Source of the DNA: Bin5 sp965220715 | Lineage (GTDB): Bacteria > Chloroflexota > Anaerolineae > Caldilineales > Caldilineaceae | Direction: 5' to 3' | Assembly (NCBI GenBank): GCA_965220715.1 | Contig: OZ244843.1 | Coordinates: forward strand, 806,001 to 870,000 | DNA: 64,000 nucleotides | Shown here: positions 1-8,952 of the stretch, in pieces | How the letters are laid out: the number at the start of each line of letters is the position of its first letter | How positions within the stretch are numbered: position 1 is the first letter of the stretch | The notes under the pieces: model-generated | What the model was told of the DNA's origin: nothing | Database searches by the model: none | Seen by the model: only the letters and a program-made list of their open reading frames with translations | Position numbers and translations under genes: made by a program

Positions 1-1213
1 GCAGGGGATCGTCGGTGCGCTCCATCCATGACGAGAGCCGGCCGCGCATCTCCGCCAGCGGTCCGGCGTATGCCGGATCGTTCACCAGGTTGCAGGCTTC
101 ATTCGGGTCATAGAGCAGATCGTAGAGCGCCTCCTGGTGGACAGTGCGTTCTGCCAGGCCGTTGCGCATCAGATACTGCTTGCTCGGCCCGTTGTCGATG
201 TTGGGCATCGTAGTGGTTGGCCACTGATCGAAGCGCCGGATGTACTTCCAGCGCTGCGTGCGCACGGCCCGTTTCGGTTCGTAGCCGGCGTGATAGCTCA
301 CCTCCCCGAAGATCTCCTCGTTTATCTCAGCGGCCGTACCAGCCACCAGGGGGACAACAGAGCGCCCCTCGAGCCATGCCGGCGGCTCGACATCCAGCAA
401 CTCGCACAGTGTCGGGTAGATGTCGATCTGGGAGACCATGCCGTCCACGACTTTGCCGCCGCTGAAGCCGTGCGGCCCGCGCACGATCAGTGACACGCCG
501 AAGCCGTGATCGGTCAGCGTGCATTTCATGGCGGGGAAGGCCAGCCCGTGGTCGGTCGTGTAGATGAACAGCGTGTCCTCGGCCAGGCCGGCCTCTTCCA
601 GCGCGTTAAGAACAATCCCTACCTGGTCGTCCAGAATCTTGGCCATGCGTTTGTAGGAGGCCATGTCGTAGCGGGTCTCCGGCGTATCGGGCAGCGGCGC
701 CGGCGGCAGGGTATAGCGTTCGTCCTCCTCCTCGCTCGGTTCCGGGAAGACGCGATGGGTTTCGGAATAGCCGACGGCGAGGAAGAAGGGACTATCATGC
801 TCCCGGTTGATGAATGCGACCGCAGCCGTGGTCCTGTAGTCCGTACCCCCGGATCCGGACGGGTCGGCTTCGGCGATCCAGTCGTAGCCCAACGTGCGCG
901 AATCGAGGGTCAGGTGTTGGAAGCCGCACAGAGCGGTGCGGTAGCCATGGCTGCGCAGGAAGTTCGCCAGGTGCCGTTCGGGATGTTGCAGGAAAAAGTC
1001 GCGGTTGGCCAGTCCCAGTTGCCCGCAGGAGTGCGCGCTCTGGCCGGTGAGCAGACAGGCCCGGCTCGGCGAGCAGGTGGGCGCAGCGCTAAAGGCCCGG
1101 CGAAAGAGAACGCCTTCCTCCGCCAGCCGCTGGATGTTGGGCGCGGGGACCGCATGGCCGTAGGGCTGAAGGTATCGGCCTGTGTCGTGGGAATGCAGGT
1201 AGATAATGTTCAT
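1..1213 (-). CDS. Sulfatase (formylglycine-dependent), C-terminus off the window
   Basis: Hydrolyses a sulfate ester or N-sulfate, probably on a glycan. The reading frame runs off the left edge, so about 404 N-terminal residues are visible. The sulfatase signature CSPSR lies at residues 47-51; Cys47 is the residue converted to formylglycine by the maturation enzyme. An H9-D10 pair near the N-terminus and a later TTDHG stretch fit the metal-binding positions of the alkaline phosphatase/sulfatase fold. The early GRYLQPYG stretch recalls the heparan N-sulfatase-like branch, but the substrate is an inference. ATG at 1213 is preceded by GAGGG about 8 nt upstream. There is no obvious signal peptide. 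Sulfatases fit the glycan-degrading genes elsewhere in the window (GH88, GH32-like). Confidence 0.9.
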   Translation of the reverse strand, partial: MNIIYLHSHDTGRYLQPYGHAVPAPNIQRLAEEGVLFRRAFSAAPTCSPSRACLLTGQSAHSCGQLGLANRDFFLQHPERHLANFLRSHGYRTALCGFQHLTLDSRTLGYDWIAEADPSGSGGTDYRTTAAVAFINREHDSPFFLAVGYSETHRVFPEPSEEEDERYTLPPAPLPDTPETRYDMASYKRMAKILDDQVGIVLNALEEAGLAEDTLFIYTTDHGLAFPAMKCTLTDHGFGVSLIVRGPHGFSGGKVVDGMVSQIDIYPTLCELLDVEPPAWLEGRSVVPLVAGTAAEINEEIFGEVSYHAGYEPKRAVRTQRWKYIRRFDQWPTTTMPNIDNGPSKQYLMRNGLAERTVHQEALYDLLYDPNEACNLVNDPAYAGPLAEMRGRLSSWMERTDDPL

Positions 1214-1483
1214 GGAAAGATCCCTCATTACAGTATGAGCGGGACGGGTTTGACCGCCGGTGGAGCGACCTCTGATTTATGTGAATGATCTGGTGGAGAA
1301 AACAAAATCATCATGGCATGATCTGTCTAAACTGCGCAAATCATTGGTAACTGCTAAGCTATATCCCGTGGGCAATTTCAAGAGAGGGCAATATAAGCCA
1401 TCCAAGTGAAATGGATCGTGGCCTGAACCTTTTGAAATGGTCAGGAGCGGGGGAAGATGGTATGTATGAATCAGGAATAAACA

Positions 1484-1510
1484 GTTTCTAATTTGGATTC
1501 CAAATGAAAC
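1484..1510. promoter_or_regulatory. Operator-like inverted repeat upstream of the sulfatase
   Basis: Arms GTTTC(TA)ATTTGGA and TCCAAATGAAAC around a central T, with a 2-nt bulge in the left arm. It lies about 270 nt upstream of the sulfatase start and could bind a dimeric regulator. The flanking words TGAAACCA and GGAGCTTGC recur near 29820, upstream of the binding-protein gene at 29638. No regulator gene is adjacent. Confidence 0.3.
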
Positions 1511-1535
1511 CAGGAGCTTGCGAATATCTGCAGAG

Positions 1536-1570
1536 CGGGCGGCACGCCTACGATTTTGGCGTGCCGCCCG
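1536..1570 (-). terminator. 13-bp perfect GC-rich hairpin
   Basis: Arms at 1536-1548 and 1558-1570 are perfectly complementary, with a 9-nt loop. It sits between the stop of the unknown protein gene (1768) and the sulfatase start, both on the minus strand. Neither side has a clear U-run, so it is a terminator-like or mRNA-stabilising hairpin rather than a textbook intrinsic terminator. The rest of 1214-1767 holds no gene that I can support. Confidence 0.4.
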
Positions 1571-1767
1571 TGTGAAAAGTTTGGGTATCGAATTGAACTT
1601 ACATTACTCATTAGCGGTCGGTTCGACACCGACAAGCGTCTGCAAGATGCGCTACGCGGCCACCGTTAGCCGCAATGAGGAGACGTCGGCACCAGGAGAA
1701 TCAGCAGGGTAACGCCAGTATTGCGTCGCCTAGGAATACCATCTGTGCTACTCCTCAAGAAGGGCAA

Positions 1768-2982
1768 TCAGAAATACTTGCGGCGAATCAGTTCGTTTAT
1801 CGTTGCCTGAATATCTCCCAAGAAGTTCTCATCAATAGCGTCCGTCCACCAATGAGCGATGTCATCTCTGTATTCTGTTAGCTGCCATAGGGTCCTCTTG
1901 CCTGCCACGACTATGTTGTCATTCCTGATATTATTCCCCTGGTAGTTCAGCAATCTCGGACCCGCCTCCGTCAACGATTGCCACAACTGCAAGTAATGGA
2001 GGCGCTCATAGGCATCGTCCCGGTACACATCTCTGTACATCGCGTTAGTTAACAGCGCCAGGTGGGGAGCACCCATATCCTGTTCCATTGCAGTAATAGC
2101 CTTACGTATTTCAGATACCCTGCTTCTGTAAGCTGTGGTATCCATCGGCGACGTTATGTCCACTCTTGCCGACGCTGTAGGTCGCGACATTCCAACGAAC
2201 CGGCCATCGTCCGTCACTAGACCATTCATGTCTAGGTATTTGCGTATCGGCCCTGCCGTCTGCTGACCGACACGTACGCCAGCTAGAACCATGTTGACCA
2301 ACTGTTGATTGTTGGGCAGATCCGGCCACGCTCCGTCACTGGTAGCAAAAGCAGTGATGAATTCCTCGCCCTCCCTACCGCCTACTATCATGGGTACCTT
2401 TTCGCCGTCTTCCACGATTACCTCGTCCAATATACCGCATTCACCCTTCACCATCTCCACCGGCGTCACCTGGTTAACCTCCTCGATCACCAGGAATACC
2501 GGTACTCGATCCTTCTGTTGCGATCTGATCTTCTCATCGGTCTCGCCGACCCTGTAGCGCAAGCTAGGGCAGATGGCGTAATGTTGACTACACGTTGAGT
2601 TCACGAAATAGTCCACTAGATTTGAAGTGACACATGCCTGAACCGAGGGAGACACATAAATTCCGTGGTGGGGTTCGTCGCCGTCTGGATGGAAATCGAT
2701 TCTCGGAAACTCGAAAATTTGTGTTCGACAATACCCATTGATTGTGCAATTGAACTCCCTACTCCCTGTGGCCGCGTACATGCGCCGCACTCCGGCTAGC
2801 GAAAAGTTCGCTTCCGGTGAATCCGGTTGTAGAGACTTCTGGCGAGCCGCTACTGTCCGATTCTTTCTGGTCACTGTTAATTTACTCCTCTTTGAGTTGT
2901 TATTCCGGCTTCTGCCGTCACTTCCTCGTGCCCGGCAGCTGGCGAACGTCTGGCCCCATTTTTCCATATCCGGTCGAACCAT
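1768..2982 (-). CDS. Unknown protein with HEPN-like C-terminus
   Basis: A 404-residue protein whose family I do not recognise. ATG at 2982 is chosen because GGAAGGAG lies just upstream; a TTG at 3003 is the longer alternative. The first ~70 residues are basic and low in order, the middle is mixed, and the last ~150 residues look helical. Near the end EYRDDIAHWW contains R-x4-H (about R372 and H377), the pattern of HEPN ribonucleases. This match is short and could be chance. It is a lone gene between a dispersed repeat (3058-3250) and the sulfatase. Base composition is less GC-rich than the neighbours, which suggests horizontal transfer. It could be a stand-alone defence or abortive-infection protein, but that is inference. 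Confidence 0.6.
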   Translation of the reverse strand: MVRPDMEKWGQTFASCRARGSDGRSRNNNSKRSKLTVTRKNRTVAARQKSLQPDSPEANFSLAGVRRMYAATGSREFNCTINGYCRTQIFEFPRIDFHPDGDEPHHGIYVSPSVQACVTSNLVDYFVNSTCSQHYAICPSLRYRVGETDEKIRSQQKDRVPVFLVIEEVNQVTPVEMVKGECGILDEVIVEDGEKVPMIVGGREGEEFITAFATSDGAWPDLPNNQQLVNMVLAGVRVGQQTAGPIRKYLDMNGLVTDDGRFVGMSRPTASARVDITSPMDTTAYRSRVSEIRKAITAMEQDMGAPHLALLTNAMYRDVYRDDAYERLHYLQLWQSLTEAGPRLLNYQGNNIRNDNIVVAGKRTLWQLTEYRDDIAHWWTDAIDENFLGDIQATINELIRRKYF

Positions 2983-3057
2983 CACTCCTTCCTCACCTTC
3001 CAATAACGAGTCTGTCTGATGGTTCGATCAAGAATCGGTTACCCTTGACCAACACTG

Positions 3058-3250
3058 GCCTTTCTTGTCCAGCACTTCATCATTGCCGTCATTCAGGCTG
3101 TCTCCTTACGTATTTGGTTGCCGCAACCTTGCTTGAGCCGCATTGCTTCGATGACGGCGTACCGATCATGAGGCGTGTTTTTGGAGGGGGGCGTTGCGGG
3201 GCGTGTCCCCCCGCACAAGGGAGGGCCGAAGGCCCGACCGCCCATATAAA
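3058..3250 (-). repeat. Dispersed structured repeat, copy 1 (5' truncated)
   Basis: Read on the minus strand this matches 30040-30310 and 56268-56552. It starts at GGTTTATATGGGCGGTC, runs through two hairpins and ends in a tail containing AGCCTGAATG and GATGAAG. It lacks the upstream GGCGAGCG part found in the other copies, probably because the MFS gene begins there. No protein coding is evident. Confidence 0.7.
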
Positions 3251-3270
3251 CCACTGTCTACAGAATATAC

Positions 3271-4599
3271 TCACGCCGACTCGCGTCCCCAGATCGTCAA
3301 CAGCACGAACGCGGCAAGCGTACAGACGGCCGACACCGGTCCCAGCCCCCACACGCCAAAACGGGTGTACATCCACGGCCCGGTAAAACCGGTGAGGGAT
3401 GAACCCAGCAGGTTGACCGCCACCGCCAGGGACATCACTTTGCCCCGCCGGTCCGGAGCCTGTTCGCTGATCAAGGCGATGAAGCTGACGAGGCCGTACT
3501 CGTATGCAAAACGCATCAGCAGTAATGTAACGATGACCGGCCACAGCCCGATATTGAGAATCGGGAGAGAGATGTAGACCAGCAATGAACCGAGGATGCC
3601 TGCCTGAAACGATCGCTTCTTGCCGACCCGATCCGTAATCAGGGAGACGAGTACACTGCCGCACAAATCCGCCGCGCCCTGCGACAGGGCTACAAGACCC
3701 AAGGCAGATGGAGTCAGGCCGTATTCGGTTTGCAGCCAGACGCCGTGCGCAATGAGGACGTGGCCCTGACTGAAAAGGAAGAGGCAGTTTGCACAGATGA
3801 TCGTGTAGGCCGAGCGCCGGTTGGAGCCGAGATCGAACAGGTCGGCGATACGCCGCAGGATGCGAGGAGCGAGGGGTGAGGAGTGAGGAGAAAGAGAGGA
3901 CTCAACCCCCTTCTCAAGGGCTTCCTTCGGGCCGCCCTTTACACTTGCAACGGCTGCCGGCGCGGGCACGGTCTCTTCACTGGCCTCTGCTGTTGTGGGT
4001 TCGGCGCCACTTGACGCTTTTGGCAAGAAGCCGAGGAGTGCCCAACCGGCGAGCATCGCTATGCCCAGGACGATAAAGGGAAGCTGCCAGCTGAAACGGT
4101 CGAAAAGGAGGCCCATCAGCGACAGGCCGAAGATCCCGGCCAAAGCCCAGGAGTACTCCAGGATACCGATGCCGCGTGCGCGTTGCGCAAAGGGAAGTTG
4201 CCCGCTGATGTAGGCCTGGACGGTCGGCACGAAGCCGGTCAACCCCACACCCGACACGATCATACCGGCCGCGACGGACCAGAGTCCGGCGCCGCTGCCC
4301 AGCAGAAATGTGCCGGCCGCGGCGAGAACGAGGGCCAGGCGCATGACGCGCAGGTAACCGTAGCGATCCGCCGCGCTGCCGAACAGCGGCGCGCTCAGCC
4401 CAACCGCGCTGCGCAGGCTGAGCAGACGGCCCAGAACGACAACATCCAAGGCCATGCCCAGCGCAATTGGCTGCAGGAAGGAGTAGAAGAGTTGGACCGA
4501 TGTATCGACGACGAGCCGGGTGGCGATACAGGCCGCCAGGATATGGCGGAAATGGGAGAAGTCGCGGGACGCTTCTGCGCGCGGCTGCTGGCTAGTCAT
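3271..4599 (-). CDS. MFS transporter, tandem copy 1
   Basis: A 442-residue major facilitator of about 12 membrane segments in two halves joined by a long hydrophilic loop. Closely related copies lie at 6133-7419 and 8953-10251, and all three end in VWGRESA. The central loop carries a low-complexity stretch (SSLSPHSSPLAPRI) encoded by heptanucleotide repeats at about 3862-3897. That array makes this copy's loop longer than those of its paralogues. It is the last gene of the minus-strand operon. ATG 4599 overlaps the stop of an 18-codon vestigial reading frame (4592-4648). The substrate is unknown; pairing with a GH32-like gene suggests a sugar or glycoside. Confidence 0.93.
   Translation of the reverse strand: MTSQQPRAEASRDFSHFRHILAACIATRLVVDTSVQLFYSFLQPIALGMALDVVVLGRLLSLRSAVGLSAPLFGSAADRYGYLRVMRLALVLAAAGTFLLGSGAGLWSVAAGMIVSGVGLTGFVPTVQAYISGQLPFAQRARGIGILEYSWALAGIFGLSLMGLLFDRFSWQLPFIVLGIAMLAGWALLGFLPKASSGAEPTTAEASEETVPAPAAVASVKGGPKEALEKGVESSLSPHSSPLAPRILRRIADLFDLGSNRRSAYTIICANCLFLFSQGHVLIAHGVWLQTEYGLTPSALGLVALSQGAADLCGSVLVSLITDRVGKKRSFQAGILGSLLVYISLPILNIGLWPVIVTLLLMRFAYEYGLVSFIALISEQAPDRRGKVMSLAVAVNLLGSSLTGFTGPWMYTRFGVWGLGPVSAVCTLAAFVLLTIWGRESA
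3862..3897 (-). repeat. Heptanucleotide array inside MFS copy 1
   Basis: About five 7-nt units of the type ACTCCTC on the coding strand, giving SPHSSPLAPR in the central loop. The unit family is described at 37141-37182. Confidence 0.7.
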
Positions 4600-4648
4600 G
4601 GATACGGCGCATGGTAGCGCCCGGGGGTGGGAAGAATACGAATGCCAT
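4592..4648 (-). other. Vestigial 3' end of LolA-like gene acting as leader (copy 1)
   Basis: An 18-codon frame, MAFVFFPPPGATMRRIHD, ends in TAG overlapping the MFS start (ATGACTAG). It closely matches the last residues of the intact LolA-like protein (FVFFPPPGATVRRIGE), whose stop overlaps the GTG of the third MFS gene in the same way. It is therefore a duplicated 3' end that keeps the stop/start overlap. Confidence 0.65.
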
Positions 4649-4669
4649 GGAGTCGAACGTCCCGGCCGG

Positions 4670-6097
4670 TTATCTGGTTGCCATTCTGATGTCGTCGAAG
4701 CGGGCTTCGCCCTCGGTCACGAAGAGGCCCAGCGCGCCGGTGAGCCGGTCATAGATGCGGCCGGAGAGGGCTACCTGGTCATCGACATAGACGACCAGAG
4801 CTGTGCCATCGACAAGCAGTTGCACTTTTAGTGGCCTGTCCGGCGCCAGAACGACCCTGCGTTCAAGCATGAATGGCGGGTTCGTGGTGGTGATGCTGAA
4901 CTGCGGCGACCAGCGGTCCAGCACGATTCTGTTTTTGGCCGGCTCCAGACGCACCTGGTAGTAGGATTCCAGATCATCGCTGGCGCGCAGGAGCAGACCG
5001 CAGTTGGTCAACCCTGGGGCGAGGGTGACGGTCGCCTCGATCAGACATTCAGCGGGCATCTCTCCCAGCGTCATCAGGGCGTAGCGGCCGATCGCAGATG
5101 TCGCGGCGCTCTCCTCCTGGACCTCCCAACTGCCGAGTACCGGCTGAGGCAGAAGCGGCGCCGGCTTGGTGAAGGCGCGGGCGATTGTTTCGGGTATGCG
5201 TACAGTCAAGGCGCCGTCCGGCTGCGGCACAACCTCGTGGACGACCAGATTGCCGCCCCATAGCCAGTCGCCGTCGTCGGTCTCGCCTGCGCGCGTTGGC
5301 AGCCAGCCAAACAGATAGCGCTGCGATTCGTCTCCCGCCGTCTTCGCCGCACCGTAGGCAAGGCCGTCGAACATATCGTCGTCCGCAGACATCCACGGCC
5401 CTTCCAAACTGTCCGCCATCCGGTAATGGGTGGCTATCCACTCCCTCGAGACCGAGTAGATCAGATACCACCGTTCGCCATGATGGAACAGATCCGGGCA
5501 GGGGTGCGCCCACACCTCATCCGGCGTCCACAGCGGCGGCCGCCCTTCCCAGTTCACCAGGTCGGAGCTGACGGCCAGCCCGATGCAGCCCCGGTTGCGA
5601 ACCGGCCCGCTGTCTCGCCGCGCCGTCATCAGCATCCAGTATTCCCCGGCCGCCTCGTTCCAGAAGACAAAGGGGTCGCGCCAGTCGTCCAGTTCATACC
5701 CCAGGGCGGTGGGCGCAAAGAACATGAAGTCGGGATCCTTGTGCCAGCTGCGCAGGTCAGTGCTGGTGGCGCGCATGACCACCTGCGCGGCCTTCCCGGT
5801 TCCGGCGAAGGATGGATTGATGCCTGTATAGTAGATGTAGAAGATGCCGTTGCCCGCGATCACGGAGCCTGTGCCGACATCGACGTCCTGCTCGTCAGCC
5901 GCTCCATGTGTTACCGCCTCGCCCCAATCCTCGAAAGTAACAAAGTCGCGCGTCACGAGGTGAAACCAGGGCCTGCCCGGGCCGTGGCCGGTCTCTTCTC
6001 CGTAATCTTTGATGTAGAAAAGGTGGTAGTCGCCTTCCCAGAAGAAGGGGATGAAGTCACCCGCCACACCGTCGTCAGGTCGGTAGAGAACTGTCAT
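4670..6097 (-). CDS. GH32-like (five-bladed propeller) glycosidase, copy 1
   Basis: A 475-residue protein resembling family 32/43-type glycosidases, with an N-terminal beta-propeller and a C-terminal beta-sandwich from about residue 320. The early GDFIPFFWEGDYHLFY stretch replaces the usual NDPNG nucleophile block. DDWRDPFVFW contains the RDP motif that stabilises the transition state. The acid/base block normally read as ECPD is HPCPDLF here, so Glu is replaced by Pro; either activity differs or another residue substitutes. No signal peptide is visible, so it is probably cytoplasmic and acts on imported oligosaccharide. RBS CAGGAG precedes ATG 6097. The gene is nearly identical to 7490-8917. 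Confidence 0.85.
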   Translation of the reverse strand: MTVLYRPDDGVAGDFIPFFWEGDYHLFYIKDYGEETGHGPGRPWFHLVTRDFVTFEDWGEAVTHGAADEQDVDVGTGSVIAGNGIFYIYYTGINPSFAGTGKAAQVVMRATSTDLRSWHKDPDFMFFAPTALGYELDDWRDPFVFWNEAAGEYWMLMTARRDSGPVRNRGCIGLAVSSDLVNWEGRPPLWTPDEVWAHPCPDLFHHGERWYLIYSVSREWIATHYRMADSLEGPWMSADDDMFDGLAYGAAKTAGDESQRYLFGWLPTRAGETDDGDWLWGGNLVVHEVVPQPDGALTVRIPETIARAFTKPAPLLPQPVLGSWEVQEESAATSAIGRYALMTLGEMPAECLIEATVTLAPGLTNCGLLLRASDDLESYYQVRLEPAKNRIVLDRWSPQFSITTTNPPFMLERRVVLAPDRPLKVQLLVDGTALVVYVDDQVALSGRIYDRLTGALGLFVTEGEARFDDIRMATR

Positions 6098-6132
6098 GAT
6101 TTAACTCCTGTGTCACATGGCATTGAGATTCG

Positions 6133-7419
6133 TCAGGCCGACTCACGCCCCCAAACCGTCAACAGGACAAACGCCGTGAGCGTACCGACGGCCGCCACCG
6201 GCCCCAGCCCCCATACGCCGAAGCGGGTATACATCCACGGGCCGGAAAAACCGCTGAGGGTGGAGCCCAGCAGATTGAGCGCCACCGAGAGGGAGATGAG
6301 CTTGCCGCGCCGGTCCGGAGCCTGTTCGCTGATGAGGGCGATGGCGCTGACGATTCCGTACTCAAACACGAAGCGCAGCAGCACCATTGCGGCAACGACC
6401 GGCGCCAGTCCGATATTGATTAGCGGCAGCGAGATGTAGACCAGCACAGATCCCAGCATGCCGGCCTGTACGGCCCGCTTTTTGCCGACCCGGTCCGTAA
6501 TTAGAGAGACGAGCACACTGCCGCACAGATCCGCTGCACCCTGTGCCAGGGCCACCAGGCCCAACGTTTCCGGAACCAGACCGTATTCGGTTTGCAGCCA
6601 GGCGCCATGGGCAATGAGGATGTGGACCTGGCTGAAATAGAAGAGGGCATTGGCACTGATGACGGCGAGGGCGGCACGCCAGTTGGGGCCGAGATCGAAA
6701 AGGTCGGCGACACTCCGAATACTTAGAGGGGGGAGGAGTGAGAGAAGAGGAGTGAGAGAACGGCTCCTTATTCTCTTTGGGGCGACCTCTCGGCCACGAT
6801 CGGCGCCACTCTCTTCTCGGGCGGCTCCTCCTGTCGCTTCCGGCACAAATCCAAGCAGAACCCAGCCGGCGAGCATTGCCGCGCCGAGGACGAGGAAAGG
6901 GAGTTGCCAGTTGAAGCGGCCAAAAAGAAACCCCATCAGCGGCAGACCGACAATGCCGGCCAATGCCCAGGAGTATTCCAGTACACCAATGCCGCGCGCG
7001 CGTTGCGCAAAGGGCAGTCGTGCGCTGATGTATGCCTGGCAGGTGGGCAAGAAGCCGGTCAGCCCTGCCCCCGAGACGATCATGCCGGCGACGACGGACC
7101 AGAGGCCGGCGCCGCTGCCCAGCAGAAACATGCCCGCTGCGGTCAACAGCAGCGAGAGGCGCATGATGCGGCGATAACCGTAGCTGTCGGCGGCGCTGCC
7201 AAACAGGGGAGCGCTCAATCCCGCGAGGCTGCGCAGGCTGACGAGACGGCCCAGGGCAACGATATCCATGTCCAGCCCCAACGCAACGGTCCGCAGGAAG
7301 GGAAAGAAAAGTTGGGTCGTCGTATCGATTGCCAGGCGGGTGGCGATACAGGCCGCCAGGATATGGCGGAAGCGGGAGAAGCCCCGCGGCGCGTTTGCGC
7401 GCGGCTGCCGGCTAGTCAT
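6133..7419 (-). CDS. MFS transporter, tandem copy 2
   Basis: A 428-residue major facilitator, paralogue of the genes at 3271 and 8953. The N-terminus matches copy 3 (RQPR, then APRGFSRFRH). The central loop holds RSRSLTPLLSLLPPLS, encoded by degenerate heptad repeats at about 6725-6767. ATG 7419 overlaps the stop of the vestigial frame at 7412-7468. It is followed 35 nt downstream of the GH32-like stop pattern typical of each unit. The likely role is sugar uptake or export for the adjacent glycosidase; this is inference from pairing only. Confidence 0.93.
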   Translation of the reverse strand: MTSRQPRANAPRGFSRFRHILAACIATRLAIDTTTQLFFPFLRTVALGLDMDIVALGRLVSLRSLAGLSAPLFGSAADSYGYRRIMRLSLLLTAAGMFLLGSGAGLWSVVAGMIVSGAGLTGFLPTCQAYISARLPFAQRARGIGVLEYSWALAGIVGLPLMGFLFGRFNWQLPFLVLGAAMLAGWVLLGFVPEATGGAAREESGADRGREVAPKRIRSRSLTPLLSLLPPLSIRSVADLFDLGPNWRAALAVISANALFYFSQVHILIAHGAWLQTEYGLVPETLGLVALAQGAADLCGSVLVSLITDRVGKKRAVQAGMLGSVLVYISLPLINIGLAPVVAAMVLLRFVFEYGIVSAIALISEQAPDRRGKLISLSVALNLLGSTLSGFSGPWMYTRFGVWGLGPVAAVGTLTAFVLLTVWGRESA

Positions 7420-7468
7420 GGATACTGCGCATGGTCGCGCCCGAGGGTAGGAAGAAAACAGTTGCCAT
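7412..7468 (-). other. Vestigial 3' end of LolA-like gene acting as leader (copy 2)
   Basis: An 18-codon frame, MATVFFLPSGATMRSIHD, ends in TAG overlapping the MFS start (ATGACTAG). It is more diverged from the LolA-like C-terminus than the copy at 4592-4648, yet both length and overlap are unchanged. Confidence 0.6.
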
Positions 7469-7489
7469 GGACTCGCCAGCCTCAGCCAG

Positions 7490-8917
7490 TTATCTGGACG
7501 CCATCCTGATCCTGTCGAAGCGGGCCTCGCCCTCGGTCACGAAGAGGCCCAGCGCGCCGGTGAGCCGGTCATAGATGCGGCCGGAGAGGGCTACCTGGTC
7601 ATCGACATAGACGACCAGAGCTGTGCCATCGACAAGCAGTTGCACTTTCAGTGGCCTGTCCGGCGCCAGAACGACCCTGCGTTCAAGCATGAATGGCGGG
7701 TTCGTGGTGGTGATGCTGAACTGCGGCGACCAGCGGTCCAGCACGATTCTGTTTTTGGCCGGCTCCAGACGCACCTGGTAGTAGGATTCCAAATCTTCGC
7801 TGGCGCGCAGGAGCAGGCCACAGTTGACCAACCCTGGGGCGAAGGTGACGGTTGCCTCGATCAGACATTCATCAGGCATCTCCCCCAGGGTCATCAGGGC
7901 GTAGCGGCCGATCGCAGATGTCGCGGCGCTCTCCTCCTGGACCTCCCAACTGCCGAGTACCGGCTGAGGCAGAAGCGGCGCCGGCTTGGTGAAGGCGCGG
8001 GCGATTGTTTCGGGTATGCGTACAGTCAAGGCGCCGTCCGGCTGCGGCACAACCTCGTGGACGACCAGATTGCCGCCCCATAGCCAGTCGCCATCGTCGG
8101 TCTCGCCGGCGCGCGTCGGCAGCCAGCCAAACAGATAGCGCTGCGATTCGTCTGCCGCGGTCTTGGCTGCGCCGTAGGCAAGACCATCGAACATGTCGTC
8201 GGCCGCAGACAGCCAAGGTCCTGACAAGCTGTGCGCCATCCGGTAATGGGTGGCTATCCATTCCCTGGAGACGGAGTAGACCAGATACCACCAGTCGTCG
8301 TGACGAAACAGATCCGGGCAGGGGTGCGCCCAGACCTCATCCGATGCCCAGAGCGGCGGCCGCCCCTCCCAAGTCATCAGATCGGAGCTGACGGCCAGGC
8401 CGATGCAGCCGCGGTTGCGAACCGGCCCGCTGTCTCGCCGCGCCGTCATGAGCATCCAGTACTCCCCGGCCGCCTCGTTCCAGAAGACGAAGGGGTCGCG
8501 CCAGTCGTCCAGTTCATACCCCAGGGCGGTGGGCGCAAAGAAGATGAAGTCGGGGTCCTTGTGCCAGGTGCGCAGGTCAGTGCTGGTGGCGCGCATGACC
8601 ACCTGCGCGGCCTTGCCGGTTCCGGCGAAGGTTGGATTGATGCCTGTATAGTAGATGTAGAAGATTCCATTGCCCGCGATCACGGACCCTGTGCCGACAT
8701 CGAGATCCTGCTCATCAGGAGTCCCATGTGTTACCGCTTCGCCCCAATCCTCGAAAGTGACAAAGTCGCGCGTCACGAGGTGAAACCAGGGCCTGCCCGG
8801 GCCGTGGCCGGTCTCATCTCCATAATCTTTGATGTAGAAGAGGTGGTAGTCGCCTTCCCAGAAGAAGGGGATGAAGTCACCCGCCACACCATCGTCAGGC
8901 CGGTAGAGAATGGTCAT
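7490..8917 (-). CDS. GH32-like glycosidase, copy 2
   Basis: A 475-residue paralogue of 4670-6097 with the same length and only scattered substitutions; the C-terminal half is almost unchanged. It shares the RDP motif (DDWRDPFVFW) and the same Pro-for-Glu change at HPCPDLF, so the change predates the duplication and is not a recent mutation. RBS CAGGAGG precedes ATG 8917. It lies between MFS copies 3 and 2 in the minus-strand operon. The function is probably hydrolysis of a fructoside or related glycoside; the substrate is unproven. Confidence 0.85.
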   Translation of the reverse strand: MTILYRPDDGVAGDFIPFFWEGDYHLFYIKDYGDETGHGPGRPWFHLVTRDFVTFEDWGEAVTHGTPDEQDLDVGTGSVIAGNGIFYIYYTGINPTFAGTGKAAQVVMRATSTDLRTWHKDPDFIFFAPTALGYELDDWRDPFVFWNEAAGEYWMLMTARRDSGPVRNRGCIGLAVSSDLMTWEGRPPLWASDEVWAHPCPDLFRHDDWWYLVYSVSREWIATHYRMAHSLSGPWLSAADDMFDGLAYGAAKTAADESQRYLFGWLPTRAGETDDGDWLWGGNLVVHEVVPQPDGALTVRIPETIARAFTKPAPLLPQPVLGSWEVQEESAATSAIGRYALMTLGEMPDECLIEATVTFAPGLVNCGLLLRASEDLESYYQVRLEPAKNRIVLDRWSPQFSITTTNPPFMLERRVVLAPDRPLKVQLLVDGTALVVYVDDQVALSGRIYDRLTGALGLFVTEGEARFDRIRMASR

Positions 8918-8952
8918 GATTTACCTCCTGTGTCAAATGGCATTGAGAGTCG

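Noticed and set aside
506..1288. 260-codon plus-strand open frame at the left end
   Set aside because: Antisense to the sulfatase gene with its CSPSR motif; no family resemblance.
1610..1640. tRNA T-arm-like stem (GTCGG TTCGACA CCGAC)
   Set aside because: No acceptor stem, D-arm or anticodon arm can be built around it; a chance stem.
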